From Natronosalvus amylolyticus (GTDB taxonomy: Archaea > Halobacteriota > Halobacteria > Halobacteriales > Natrialbaceae), in contig NZ_CP101156.1 in the NCBI RefSeq assembly GCF_024298845.1, forward strand, positions 1,550,001-1,614,000: a stretch of DNA of 64,000 nt, given 5' to 3'. The position numbers were made by a program, and so were the translations under genes. The notes under the pieces are model-generated. The model did no database searches and was not told where the DNA came from. It saw only the letters and a list, made by a program, of their open reading frames with translations. This document shows, piece by piece, positions 8,400 through 17,500 of this stretch; position 1 is the first letter of the stretch, and every line of letters starts with the position of its first letter.

Positions 8400-9257
8400 A
8401 TGAGCGACGACGAGTCCGCAAGGGAGGGGGTGGCCGACTCGGCCGACGAGACCTCGGGGGAACCTACCGACGAGAGCGAGAGAGAGGACATAGACGAACG
8501 CAAACATGACAGGCCCGGTGGTGGCCCAAAACGCGTCGTTTCGAAGACCAGCGTCGACGATATCCTCTCGTCGCTGAACGAGACGAAGCCGGATAGCAAA
8601 CCGCAGGGGTCCGCGCGCGTCACCCGCTCGAGTAGCGACATCGAATCATCGCTGGACGAGGTGGATGCTTCAAGCGAGGTGGAAGACACCCCCTCCAATC
8701 CAGAGAACGAACCGGATGACGCCGGTGACGCTGACAGAACCGAGTCTCAGGCCGCCGAGACCACGACAGGTGACGGCTCGAGCGAAGAAACTGATCCTGG
8801 GACGGACACAGTGGCCGACGATTCGCTCGAGGACGAGTCCGACGACGAAACCGACTCTCCTGTCGACGGGCAACGGGCTGATACGGAACCAGCGCCGGGT
8901 ACCGATCACGAAACGGATGCCGGCGACGAGGAAGCCGAGCCGACCATCGACGCCGACCTCACGGAGCGCATCGAGAGCGGTGCAGTGACCGGCGCAGACG
9001 TCCGGGCCGCCGAGGCGGGTGACGGGCGGGAGAAAACACCGGAAATCGACGAAATCGACCTCTCGCTCGACGACCTCGAGGCGACCACGTCGGCCTCGGC
9101 ATCGACAGCCGAAACGGACGCTGACGCGACAGGAAGTACGGATGGCCCGCTCGCATCGACAGGCCCGAAACCGGATGACGACACCGACACGGAGGAAACT
9201 GCAGACGAGGAGACGGGCGGTATCGTCGACAAGATTCGTGGCCTGTTCGGCCGATAA
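8400..9257 (+). CDS. Acidic, largely disordered conserved haloarchaeal protein
   Basis: This 285-aa protein is dominated by Asp, Glu, Ser and Thr, with no recognisable catalytic domain. Short ordered islands are KRVVSKTSVDDILSSLNETK near residue 43, EPTIDADLTERIESGAVTGADV near residue 180, and a C-terminal GGIVDKIRGLFGR that could be an amphipathic membrane- or partner-binding helix. The low-complexity composition warns against similarity-based naming. The start is set at the ATG at 8400 by a TATA-like box 27 bp upstream. I do not recognise its function. Confidence 0.65.
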   Translation: MSDDESAREGVADSADETSGEPTDESEREDIDERKHDRPGGGPKRVVSKTSVDDILSSLNETKPDSKPQGSARVTRSSSDIESSLDEVDASSEVEDTPSNPENEPDDAGDADRTESQAAETTTGDGSSEETDPGTDTVADDSLEDESDDETDSPVDGQRADTEPAPGTDHETDAGDEEAEPTIDADLTERIESGAVTGADVRAAEAGDGREKTPEIDEIDLSLDDLEATTSASASTAETDADATGSTDGPLASTGPKPDDDTDTEETADEETGGIVDKIRGLFGR

Positions 9258-9308
9258 CGGTCGTTGGCAACTCGTTTTTCGCTATCGCTCGAGAAACCGC
9301 CTGACTGA

Positions 9309-9327
9309 GTTGGGGCAGATTTGAACT
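9309..9327 (-). repeat. Direct copy of tRNA-Val 3' end
   Basis: A 19-bp sequence (plus strand GTTGGGGCAGATTTGAACT) is identical to 9431-9449 inside tRNA-Val. It lies in the same orientation 122 bp downstream of the tRNA copy. It also forms an imperfect inverted repeat with 9370-9384 (AAATCTACCCAAC on the plus strand). It resembles an attachment-site relic, but no element genes lie between the copies. Confidence 0.75.
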
Positions 9328-9396
9328 ACGTCGAGACATGCTCGCTACGCTGCGCTCGACTCGTCTAATTTAAATCTACCCAACGTAACGGATTTT

Positions 9397-9418
9397 CGCC
9401 TCACAGAATTGTTCGGCG
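9397..9418 (-). ncRNA. tRNA-Val trailer hairpin with GAAC...GTGA loop
   Basis: On the minus strand, CGCC and GGCG pair around the 14-nt loop GAACAATTCTGTGA, starting 10 nt after the tRNA. Similar hairpins follow the other two tRNAs in the window (31755-31775 and 45302-45323). It may act in 3' processing or termination; the stem here is only 4 bp. Confidence 0.5.
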
Positions 9419-9427
9419 CAAAAATAG

Positions 9428-9502
9428 TGGGTTGGGGCAGATTTGAACTGCCGGCCTCCTCCATGTCAAGGAGGTGTCATAACCAGACTAGACCACCAAC
9501 CC
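9428..9502 (-). tRNA. tRNA-Val (GAC anticodon)
   Basis: The minus strand folds into a full cloverleaf. The acceptor stem is GGGTTGG paired with CCAACCC, the anticodon arm CCTCC-TTGACAT-GGAGG carries GAC, and the T arm is GGCAG-TTCAAAT-CTGCC. The discriminator is A and CCA is not encoded. No intron is present. The anticodon reads GUC, the commonest valine codon in this GC-rich genome. Confidence 0.95.
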
Positions 9503-9623
9503 GGTTCGTGCGTGCTTTCGCGCTGCAACCAATCGTTGCCCGCCACCCTAATTGAAGGTTTCGAATCGGATGCTGTACGCGAGTGACCACCACAGCCACC
9601 TCGTCCGTCGCATGGCTCCGACA

Positions 9624-9658
9624 CGCTTAAGTCGATGTACTTGTTTGAACATTACAAG
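9624..9658 (+). promoter_or_regulatory. Candidate promoter and operator of trpDFEG
   Basis: A weak TATA-like GCTTAAGTC (about 9624-9632) is followed by a short inverted repeat, CTTGT at 9640-9644 and ACAAG at 9654-9658. The repeat straddles the expected transcription start, 26-45 bp before the trpD ATG. It could bind a repressor, but no regulator is identified. Confidence 0.35.
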
Positions 9659-9683
9659 ACAGAATCGTACATTGGTGTCCTCT

Positions 9684-10700
9684 ATGCAATCCTACGTCGA
9701 ACACGTCACTGACGGCAACGATCTCACACAAGAGGCGGCTCGAGCGGCCTCGAGCGCCATCTTCGAGGAAGCCACACCGGCCCAGATCGGTGCGCTCCTC
9801 GCCGCATTACGAGCGAAGGGTGAAACGGAAGCGGAGATCGCCGGCTTCGCGGAAGGCATGCGCGACGCCGCCCGCACGATCGACCCGGACCGTGCGCCGC
9901 TGGTCGACACCTGCGGGACCGGTGGCGACGACTACGACACGATCAACGTCTCGACGACGAGTGCCATCGTCGCCGCCGGCGCTGGTGTCCCCATCGCCAA
10001 ACACGGAAACTACTCCGTCTCGTCGTCTTCGGGGAGCGCGGACGTCCTCGAAGAGGTCGGCGTCACCGTCGATGCCGAGCCCCCGGCCGTCGAGCAGGCA
10101 ATCGAAACCGACGGCATCGGCTTCATGCTCGCGCCCGTGTTCCACCCCGCGATGAAAGCCGTCATCGGCCCCCGAAAGGAACTCGGTATGCGAACGATTT
10201 TCAACGTCCTCGGACCGCTGACGAACCCCGCGAGTGCCGACGCCCAGGTCGTCGGCGTCTACGACCCGGAACTGGTTCCAGTTCTCGCGCGTGCACTCGC
10301 CCGAATGGACGTCGACCGCGCCCTCGTCGTCCACGGTGACGGCACCGACGAAATCGCGATCCACGGCGAAACACAGGTCGCCGAAGTCGACGGCGACGCG
10401 GTCGAAACCTATACCCTCGAGCCTGGTGACCTCGGCCTCGAGCGAGCCTCCATCGACGCGATCGCCGGTGGCAGTCCCGTCGAGAACGCCGCCGACATGC
10501 GCGGTATCGTCGAGGGCGACCTCGAGGGACCAAAACGCGACGTCATCCTGGCGAACGCCGGGGCCGCACTCTACGTGGCCGGTGAAGCTACCTCCCTCGA
10601 GTCGGGAGCCGAGATGGCGCTCGAAGCGATCAGCTCGGGCAGTGCGAGTGCGACCCTCGAGCGCCTCTGTGCAGATACGACCGACGCGGTGAGCCGATGA
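9684..10700 (+). CDS. trpD: Anthranilate phosphoribosyltransferase
   Basis: A 338-aa enzyme that joins anthranilate and PRPP in tryptophan synthesis. The glycine-rich PRPP and magnesium loop is DTCGTGGDDYDTINVST (about residues 74-90). KHGNYSVSSSSGSADVLE and LGPLTNPA are the other family blocks. The ATG at 9684 starts the conserved N terminus (MQSYVEHVTDG); the upstream in-frame extension is not conserved-looking. It is first in a four-gene trp operon and its stop overlaps trpF by 4 nt. The remaining genes trpCBA are not in this window, as expected from the split trp organisation of haloarchaea. Confidence 0.96.
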   Translation: MQSYVEHVTDGNDLTQEAARAASSAIFEEATPAQIGALLAALRAKGETEAEIAGFAEGMRDAARTIDPDRAPLVDTCGTGGDDYDTINVSTTSAIVAAGAGVPIAKHGNYSVSSSSGSADVLEEVGVTVDAEPPAVEQAIETDGIGFMLAPVFHPAMKAVIGPRKELGMRTIFNVLGPLTNPASADAQVVGVYDPELVPVLARALARMDVDRALVVHGDGTDEIAIHGETQVAEVDGDAVETYTLEPGDLGLERASIDAIAGGSPVENAADMRGIVEGDLEGPKRDVILANAGAALYVAGEATSLESGAEMALEAISSGSASATLERLCADTTDAVSR

Positions 10701-11377
10701 CCCGGGTGAAACTCTGTGGTATAACCCGGCAGGAGGACCTCGCGGCGGCCGTCGACGCGGGCGCAGATGCCATCGGTATCATCTGTGACGTGACTGTGGA
10801 TACCCCACGGGAGGTCACCGTCGAACGGGCGGCCGAACTCGTGGCCGCAGCGCCGCCGCTGGTGACGACGGTACTCGTGACGATGCCCTCAGGACCGGAA
10901 CGAGCGATCGAGCTCGTGGAGACGGTCGAGCCCGACGCTATTCAGGTTCACGGCGGAATGCGTCCCGGCGACCTCGCCTATCTTCGCGCTAAATCGAACA
11001 CAGACGTGTTCCTCGCCGTCGACGCCGACGACATCGCGACCGCTGGGGTTTACGACGACATAGCCGACGCCCTGGTCGTCGACTCCGTCGACGAATCCGG
11101 GGCCGGCGGGACCGGCGAAACCCACGACTGGGAACAGACACAAAGGGCTATCGCCGACCTCGAGTCACCCGTCTTGCTCGCTGGGGGACTGACGCCCGAA
11201 AACGTCGCCGAGGCGATTCGAACCGTCGATCCGTTCGCCGTCGACGTCTCGAGCGGCATCGAAACCGAACCGGGCCGGAAGGACCACGAGGCACTAAGCC
11301 GGTTCGTCACCAGCGCACACCACGCCAGCAAAGGGATCGACTCGTCGGTCGACGACCGACGTGTGATAGAATCCTGA
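10697..11377 (+). CDS. trpF: Phosphoribosylanthranilate isomerase
   Basis: This 226-aa TIM-barrel enzyme begins with VKLCGITRQEDLAAAVDAGADAIG. The lysine and CGI motif with Cys7 is the general base of TrpF. IQVHGG, VLLAGGLTPENV and FAVDVSSGIE complete the phosphate-binding face, with the Asp of AVDVSSG as expected general acid. The start overlaps the trpD stop by 4 nt. The C-terminal 25 residues, after the conserved FVTSAH, are variable. Confidence 0.95.
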   Translation: MTRVKLCGITRQEDLAAAVDAGADAIGIICDVTVDTPREVTVERAAELVAAAPPLVTTVLVTMPSGPERAIELVETVEPDAIQVHGGMRPGDLAYLRAKSNTDVFLAVDADDIATAGVYDDIADALVVDSVDESGAGGTGETHDWEQTQRAIADLESPVLLAGGLTPENVAEAIRTVDPFAVDVSSGIETEPGRKDHEALSRFVTSAHHASKGIDSSVDDRRVIES

Positions 11378-11396
11378 ACCATTTCGAACCACAGAC

Positions 11397-13139
11397 ATGA
11401 CAGATCACCTCTCACCACCCACCGCGTCGGCATCCGCTTCGACCCCTGCGCTCGACCTCGAGCGAGAGCAGTTCCGCGCGTACGCCGACGAAACCGACCG
11501 ACAGCACCGTCCGGCCGTTATTCGGGTCGAAGCAACCCTCGACGTTGCGACGACGCCGCTGAGCGCCTATGCCGCACTGACGGGACGAACCGACGTCGAA
11601 ACGGCCGAGCGCTCACCGTACGCGTTTTTACTCGAGAGCGCCGGCAAAACCGCCTCGAGCGACCCCGATGGCGCGTTCCGCCCCAACTCGAGCAGTACGG
11701 ACCGCCACGCCCGGTTTTCCTACGTCGGCTACGATCCCGAAGCCGTCGTCACCGTCGACCCCGACGGCACGACCGTCGAGACGTTTGCCGACTCGGTACC
11801 GATCGACGTCCTCGACGTGAGTGACGACGTCGACACGCTCGACGTCCTTCGTGAGGCACTCCCCGATGTGCGCCTCGAAAACGTACCCGAGCGCGAACGC
11901 CAGCACCTCGAGGGCGGCCTCGTCGGATTTCTCGCCTACGACGCGGTCTACGACCTCTGGCTCGAGGAGGTCGGCCTCGAACGCCCCGACTCACGGTTCC
12001 CCGACGCCCAGTTCGTTCTGACGACCAAAACGCTCGTCTTCGACGACAACGACGACTCGCTGTCGCTCGTCTTCACGCCCATCGTCGGCGCGAACGACGA
12101 CCCCGACGAGGTCTACGACGAATTGCTGGCCGAAACAACAGCAGTCTGCGAAACGCTCGAGTCAGCAGCCCCGCTCGAGACAGGGGGGTTCGTCCGACAC
12201 GGCGAGACTGCAGGCCCACAGCCAGCATACGAAGACGCCGTTCGGCGCGCCAAAGAACACGTTCTCGACGGCGACATCTATCAGGGCGTCATCTCCAGGC
12301 GACGCGAGATAGCCGGCGAGGTCGACCCGCTGGGCTTCTACGAGTCGCTTCGGGCAGTCAATCCATCCCCGTATATGTATCTCCTCGAGCACGACGACCT
12401 GACCGTCGTCGGAGCCAGCCCTGAGACGCTCATCTCCGTTCGGGGCCAGAAGATCATGTCCAACCCAATTGCCGGCACCTGCAAGCGTGGTTCGAGCCCC
12501 GTCGAAGACCGCCGACTGGCCGGCGAGATGCTCGCCGACGGGAAAGAGCGGGCCGAGCATACCATGCTGGTCGACCTGGCCCGAAATGACGTCCGCCGGG
12601 TGGCCGAACCCGGTTCGGTTCGCGTCGACGAGTTCATGAACGTGCTCAAATACAGTCACGTCCAGCACATCGAGTCGACGGTGACCGGGCGGTTGCGAAC
12701 CGGCGAAGGTAACGATGAACGGACTGGCACTGAACCGTCGTGTGACGCTTTCGACGCCACTCGCGCAGCGTTCCCTGCTGGCACGCTATCGGGTGCGCCG
12801 AAAGTCCGAGCGATGGAGATTATCGACGCGCTCGAGGAGGAACCACGTGGGTTGTACGGTGGCGGCGTCGGCTACTACTCCTGGACCGGCGACGCCGATT
12901 TCGCCATCGTCATCAGAACCGCTACGGTCGAAGACGGCGCGTCGCCAGGCGTTCCCTGCGGAGCCGACGAGCAACTCATCACCGTTCGCGCGGGTGCCGG
13001 CCTCGTCGCCGACAGTGACCCGACTGCAGAGTACGAGGAGACCGAACAGAAGATGGGCGGCGTGTTGGACGCACTCGAGCGAATCGAAACGACCGAGCAC
13101 GTGCCTGACGCACCCGAACACACGGAGGGCGAACGATGA
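11397..13139 (+). CDS. trpE: Anthranilate synthase component I
   Basis: This 580-aa chorismate-utilising enzyme makes anthranilate from chorismate, using ammonia delivered by TrpG. The chorismate-binding domain occupies about residues 270-550. Diagnostic blocks are ILVGASPETLIS-like VVGASPETLIS, NPIAGTCKRG, HTMLVDLARNDVRRV and FPAGTLSGAPKVRAMEIID, with RAGAGLVADSDP near the end. The N-terminal regulatory domain is longer than in bacterial TrpE, with haloarchaeal acidic insertions. It overlaps trpG by 4 nt, matching the need for a 1:1 complex. TrpE is distinguished from para-aminobenzoate synthase by its operon. Confidence 0.95.
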   Translation: MTDHLSPPTASASASTPALDLEREQFRAYADETDRQHRPAVIRVEATLDVATTPLSAYAALTGRTDVETAERSPYAFLLESAGKTASSDPDGAFRPNSSSTDRHARFSYVGYDPEAVVTVDPDGTTVETFADSVPIDVLDVSDDVDTLDVLREALPDVRLENVPERERQHLEGGLVGFLAYDAVYDLWLEEVGLERPDSRFPDAQFVLTTKTLVFDDNDDSLSLVFTPIVGANDDPDEVYDELLAETTAVCETLESAAPLETGGFVRHGETAGPQPAYEDAVRRAKEHVLDGDIYQGVISRRREIAGEVDPLGFYESLRAVNPSPYMYLLEHDDLTVVGASPETLISVRGQKIMSNPIAGTCKRGSSPVEDRRLAGEMLADGKERAEHTMLVDLARNDVRRVAEPGSVRVDEFMNVLKYSHVQHIESTVTGRLRTGEGNDERTGTEPSCDAFDATRAAFPAGTLSGAPKVRAMEIIDALEEEPRGLYGGGVGYYSWTGDADFAIVIRTATVEDGASPGVPCGADEQLITVRAGAGLVADSDPTAEYEETEQKMGGVLDALERIETTEHVPDAPEHTEGER

Positions 13140-13798
13140 GCGAAGCTACCACGGGGTCATCGACCATCGAAGAGCGCCGACCGCACGTTCTCTTTATCGA
13201 CAACTTCGACTCGTTTACGTACAATCTGGTCGAGTACGTCAGCGAACACGCCGAGACGACGGTGTTGAAAAACACGGCCGACCTCGAGGCAGTTCGTGAG
13301 GTTGACCCCGACGCAATCATTATCAGCCCTGGCCCCGGCCACCCCAAAAACGCACGCGACGTTGGCGTCACTATGGACGTCCTCTCCGAGCTCTCGCCCA
13401 CGATCCCGACGCTGGGGGTGTGTCTGGGCCTGGAGGCCGCCGTCTACGCCTTCGGTGGCGCCGTCGGACGCGCCCCGTCTCCGATCCACGGCAAGGCCTC
13501 GCCCATCGATCACGACGGTCGGGGCGTGTTCACCGGCCTCGAGCAAGGATTTCAGGCGGGACGGTACCACTCACTGGTTGCCACCGAGGTCCCCGACTGC
13601 CTCGAGGTGACGGCGACGGCACGCCACGACAGCGGGAGCGCAGAAAGCGAGAGCGATGACCAAACAGACGGCGAAACGCTCGTTATGGGCGTCCGACACG
13701 CGGAGTACCCGCTCGAGTGCGTCCAGTTCCACCCCGAAAGCGTACTCACCGCTGTCGGACACGACGTCATCGAAAATTTCCTCGAGAACTGTCAGTAG
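13136..13798 (+). CDS. trpG: Anthranilate synthase component II (glutamine amidotransferase)
   Basis: A 220-aa class I glutamine amidotransferase. It shows LFIDNFDSFTYNLVEY at the N terminus, the oxyanion block SPGPGHPKNA, the nucleophile Cys in TLGVCLGLEAAVY and the His-Glu pair in CVQFHPESVL. The residues after the nucleophile read GLE rather than the more usual GHQ, although all three catalytic residues are present. An acidic insertion lies before the last strand (around residue 165). It is last in the trpDFEG operon and should form the heteromeric anthranilate synthase with TrpE. Confidence 0.93.
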   Translation: MSEATTGSSTIEERRPHVLFIDNFDSFTYNLVEYVSEHAETTVLKNTADLEAVREVDPDAIIISPGPGHPKNARDVGVTMDVLSELSPTIPTLGVCLGLEAAVYAFGGAVGRAPSPIHGKASPIDHDGRGVFTGLEQGFQAGRYHSLVATEVPDCLEVTATARHDSGSAESESDDQTDGETLVMGVRHAEYPLECVQFHPESVLTAVGHDVIENFLENCQ

Positions 13799-13868
13799 CG
13801 GGCTAAGTATCGCTGCCACGCGTCGTCGCGTGATCGAGATCGACGCAGAAATCGACTACTGGCCGTCG

Positions 13869-14042
13869 TTAAATAATGCCGAGGTAACCGACTGTGTAAA
13901 TGCCGGCGAGAACCACCGCGGCGATCAATCCGACGCGGATGGCGATTTTGATAGCGAATCTAACTGCGGTAATGACGACGGCGATGAGGGCCAGTGCTGC
14001 AAGCGCCATCAGAATTGGTGAACCTGTGATCGGATCCAACAT
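13869..14042 (-). CDS. Small two-helix membrane protein (57 aa)
   Basis: This short gene on the minus strand begins MLDPITGSPILMALAALALI and ends GYLGII. It encodes two hydrophobic helices (residues 10-26 and 37-54) separated by a basic turn with RFAIKIAIR. The reading frame is clean over 57 codons, codon use is that of the neighbours, and it fills the gap between trpG and the nrdJ leader. I do not recognise a named family. It faces trpG convergently, with the stop codons 70 bp apart. The basic loop suggests an inside-facing turn with both termini outside. Confidence 0.6.
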   Translation of the reverse strand: MLDPITGSPILMALAALALIAVVITAVRFAIKIAIRVGLIAAVVLAGIYTVGYLGII

Positions 14043-14381
14043 AGCTTGTCTGGCGCACTCAACCTACCTAATAGTTCCGGATGTCGTGACAATCAACGAA
14101 CACTGAGTCTCGAGAGCGTGGCCTGCGCGATTCGTATCGGATGACAACCAGATACTGTTTGTCACAGGCGACTGATCGGAGACACGCACAAGTGTACGTA
14201 TACCGTAGGAACGATAATGGAGATGGAATCGATAACTGCGACCGGGAACGTGGTGGTCCATCCTCCGAGGGACTACTTTCAGTCCGGTCTGAAAATCATT
14301 AAGACCATCGCGTGTGTAGCCACTGTTAGCCGCGGAGACGGCCACTTCGGCCGTCCCACCCTCACCCGCGACTCGCGAGTG
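14043..14381. other. Intergenic stretch upstream of the nrdJ promoter
   Basis: No convincing gene is seen. A 61-codon plus-strand ORF at 14217-14402 has no family features and runs into the inverted repeat of the nrdJ promoter. A perfect short hairpin, ACGGCC-ACTTC-GGCCGT, lies at 14338-14354. Confidence 0.4.
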
Positions 14382-14430
14382 ACTTCTACACAACTAATGT
14401 GAAGTTAATACAAGTCAGATAGATTTATAC
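14382..14430 (+). promoter_or_regulatory. Candidate nrdJ promoter with inverted repeat
   Basis: An inverted repeat, ACTTCTACA (14382-14390) with TGTGAAGT (14398-14405), lies just before a TATA-like ATTTATAC (14423-14430). The repeat could be an operator. The spacing predicts transcription near 14452, a few nucleotides before the short leader ORF. Confidence 0.45.
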
Positions 14431-14463
14431 CTCTGGATGAATACCAAACCGTCGTCACTACTC

Positions 14464-14538
14464 ATGGAACGGAACATTCGATTCGGTTCGAAAATCGCCA
14501 GCCGAAGACGCTGTGCGGTCGAGGTGTCGCGCGCATGA
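14464..14538 (+). CDS. 24-codon leader ORF overlapping the nrdJ start
   Basis: An ATG at 14464 opens a 24-codon frame (MERNIRFGSKIASRRRCAVE...) rich in Arg and Lys, unlike the acidic proteins around it. Its TGA stop overlaps the nrdJ ATG in ATGA, the spacing used for translational coupling. It is the first ATG after the predicted transcription start. It may control translation of nrdJ rather than make a functional peptide. Chance occurrence is possible; conservation of the frame in relatives would decide. Confidence 0.4.
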   Translation: MERNIRFGSKIASRRRCAVEVSRA

Positions 14539-17500
14539 GCGGGTCCGAGCTTACTGCGGACGACATCACACTGCCGATCAAACGCACCGAGGGCGAGACC
14601 CTCGAGGAGCGGATGACGGCGAACGCGTATCACAATATTCTCCCCGCACGCTATCTTCGCAAGGACGCAGACGGCGAGCTCACGGAAACGCAGGACGAAC
14701 TGTTCGAGCGGATCGGCAAGAACATCGCCCTCGCCGAAGCGGTGTACGAAGCCGACAACCAGAATCTCGAAATCTCCGTCAGTCCCGACCAACTCAAGCC
14801 GGGCCACCCGCGACGGGACGAACTCGCCGCGGAAGTCTTCGGTGACGGAACGACCGTCGACGATGACGTCGAGACGGTTCTGACCGAACACAACGTCAAT
14901 AAGTTCGCCTACGACACCGTCGTTCCCGAACTTCCCGAACCCGTTCGTGAACACGTCGACGACGTGGCAGACACCTTCATCGAGGGCATGTCGTCGCTCT
15001 CTTTCATGCCGAACTCGCCGACGCTGATGAACGCCGGCGACGAACTTCAACAGCTGTCCGCGTGTTTCGTCATGAGCCCAGACGACGATCTCGCCAACAT
15101 TCACGAGACCGCAAAGAAGGCCGCGGAGGTCTTCCAGAGCGGTGGTGGCGTCGGCTACGGCTTCTGGCAACTGCGGCCGTTCGGTGACTCGGTCGGTTCG
15201 ACAGGCGGTATCGCCTCCGGCCCCATCACCTTCATGCGCACCTACGACCAGCTGTGTGAAACTATCGCCCAAGGTGGTACTCGACGCGGGGCCCAGATGG
15301 GAATCATGCGCGTCTCCCACCCGGACGTCATCGAGTTCATCCACGCGAAAAACAAAGACGTCTCCCTGGCACACACCCTCCGACTGAACGACCCCGACGA
15401 TTACACCTACACCACCTTCGCGGAGGCCCTCGAGGAAGCCCGCGAACTGATCGACGACGACGGCAAGGTGCCAAAACACCTGCGGAACGCCGTCGAAGGC
15501 CACCTGTCGAACTTTAACATCTCCGTTGGCGTGACCGATTCGTTCATGGAAGCACTCCAGAACGGCGAGGAGTACACCTTCACCAACCCGCGCACGGAGG
15601 AACCCCACATCGCCACCGAAGAGACCAAGGAGATGTACGGCCGCTACGACCTCGACGAGTACGTCGAAGTCGGCGAACCACTCTCGGTTCCAGCTGAACT
15701 CATCTGGGAGCGCATCGTCGAAGGTGCCCACGAGAACGGCGAACCCGGGGTCATCTACCTCGAGCGAGTCAACAAAGAACACTCATTCGACGTCGAGGAA
15801 CACCCCGAACATACCATTTTGGCGACAAATCCCTGCGGTGAGCAGCCGCTCGAGGAGTACGAAGCCTGCAACCTCGGTCACATCAACCTCTCGACGCTCG
15901 CCGACTTCGACGCCCCCGACTGGCGCGTCTGGTCGGCCGAACACGAAGACGAGTACGATAGCCACGAGGCAGCCGTCGCCGCGTTCCTCGAGGAGGCAAT
16001 CGATTTCGAAGCGTTCGACGAGCGCATCGAGTACGGGACCCGCTTTTTGGAGAACGTCGTCACCATGTCCGACTTCCCGGTCGAGGAGATCGAACAGACA
16101 GTTCGCGACATGCGAAAAATCGGCCTGGGTATCATGGGGCTGGCACAGCTGTACATCCAGCTGGGCATCAAATACGGCAGTGACGAAGGCAACGAAGTCG
16201 CCCGCCAGCTGATGACCCACATCAACCACGGCGCGAAGGCCACGAGTCACGAACTCGCGACCGAGCGCGGCTCGTTCAACGACTGGGACGAGTCGAAATA
16301 CGCGAACCCAACCGAGTACCGCGAGTGGTTCGAACACCAGACCGGCGAATCTGCCGACGACTGGGAAGATGGCTTCCCCATCCGGAACCACAACGTAACG
16401 ACTATCGCGCCAACGGGAACCACCTCGATGGTCGGCAACACCACGGGTGGCTGTGAGCCGATTTACAACGTCGCCTACTACAAGAACGTCACCGACGACG
16501 TCCAGGGCGACGAGATGCTCGTCGAGTTCGACGACTACTTCCTGCGCACGCTCGAGGCAAACGACATCGACGTCGAGGCCGCAAAGCGCGAAGCCCAAGA
16601 GCAGATGGCGACCAACCAGTTCAACGGCGTCGAGGGACTCGAGACCGTCCCGGACGCCATCGGCGAACTGTTCGTCATCACGGCAGACCTCTCAGCGAAA
16701 GACCACGCAGCCGTCCAGTGTGCCTGTCAGAAAGGTGTCGATTCGGCCATCTCGAAAACCGTCAACGCACCGAACGACTCGACGCTCGAGGACGCCAAAG
16801 ACGTCTTCGAGTGGGTGTACGAAAACGGCGGGAAGGGCGTCACCTACTACCGTGACGGCACCCGCACCAAGCAGGTACTGACAACGCGAGCAGACAACAC
16901 CGAGTTCGCCGACGAGACCGAAGCCGCGGAAGCCCTGATCGAACAGATCGACGAGATCTTCGGCGGTCTCGAGCAGTTCCTCGAGCACGACGACGTGCGC
17001 GAGGTGCTCGAGAGTGACGGTTTCACCGACACGGCTGTCAAACAGCCGGCAATAGACTTCGCCGAAAAACGCGAGCGACCTGACGCACTCCACGGCGTCA
17101 GCCAGCGTATCGACACCGGCTACGGCAAGGTTTACGTCACGATCAACGAAGACCCCGAAACCGGCCAGCCGTTCGAACTCTTCGCGAACATCGGTCACTC
17201 CGGCGGCTTCACGAACTCCTTTACCGAGGCCCTGGCGAAAGTCATCTCGACGTCGCTGCGCTCGGGAGTCGACCCCGATGAAGTCGTCGACGAACTCTGT
17301 GGGACCCGATCCCCGAAAGTCGCCTGGGACAAGGGCGAGCAGATTCAGTCGATCCCAGACGCGATTGGAACAGCTATGCGACGCTACCTCGACGACGAGA
17401 TCGACAAACCGTACCCACACCAGCAGACGCTCGAGGAGTCGGCCGACCCGGAAGCCGAAGCCGGTGCTGAGGCGATCGAGTACGAAGACCACGAGACCGA

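Noticed and set aside
14217-14402. 61-codon ORF upstream of nrdJ
   Set aside because: Runs through the predicted nrdJ operator and a hairpin; composition not typical of haloarchaeal proteins.
14043-14534. Cobalamin riboswitch before nrdJ
   Set aside because: I looked for the conserved B12-box segment and saw none; the same holds before 49536.
14415-15782. Long minus-strand ORF of 455 codons opposite nrdJ
   Set aside because: It is antisense to strongly conserved NrdJ; the composition follows the GC-rich codon pattern of the real gene and it has no family features.
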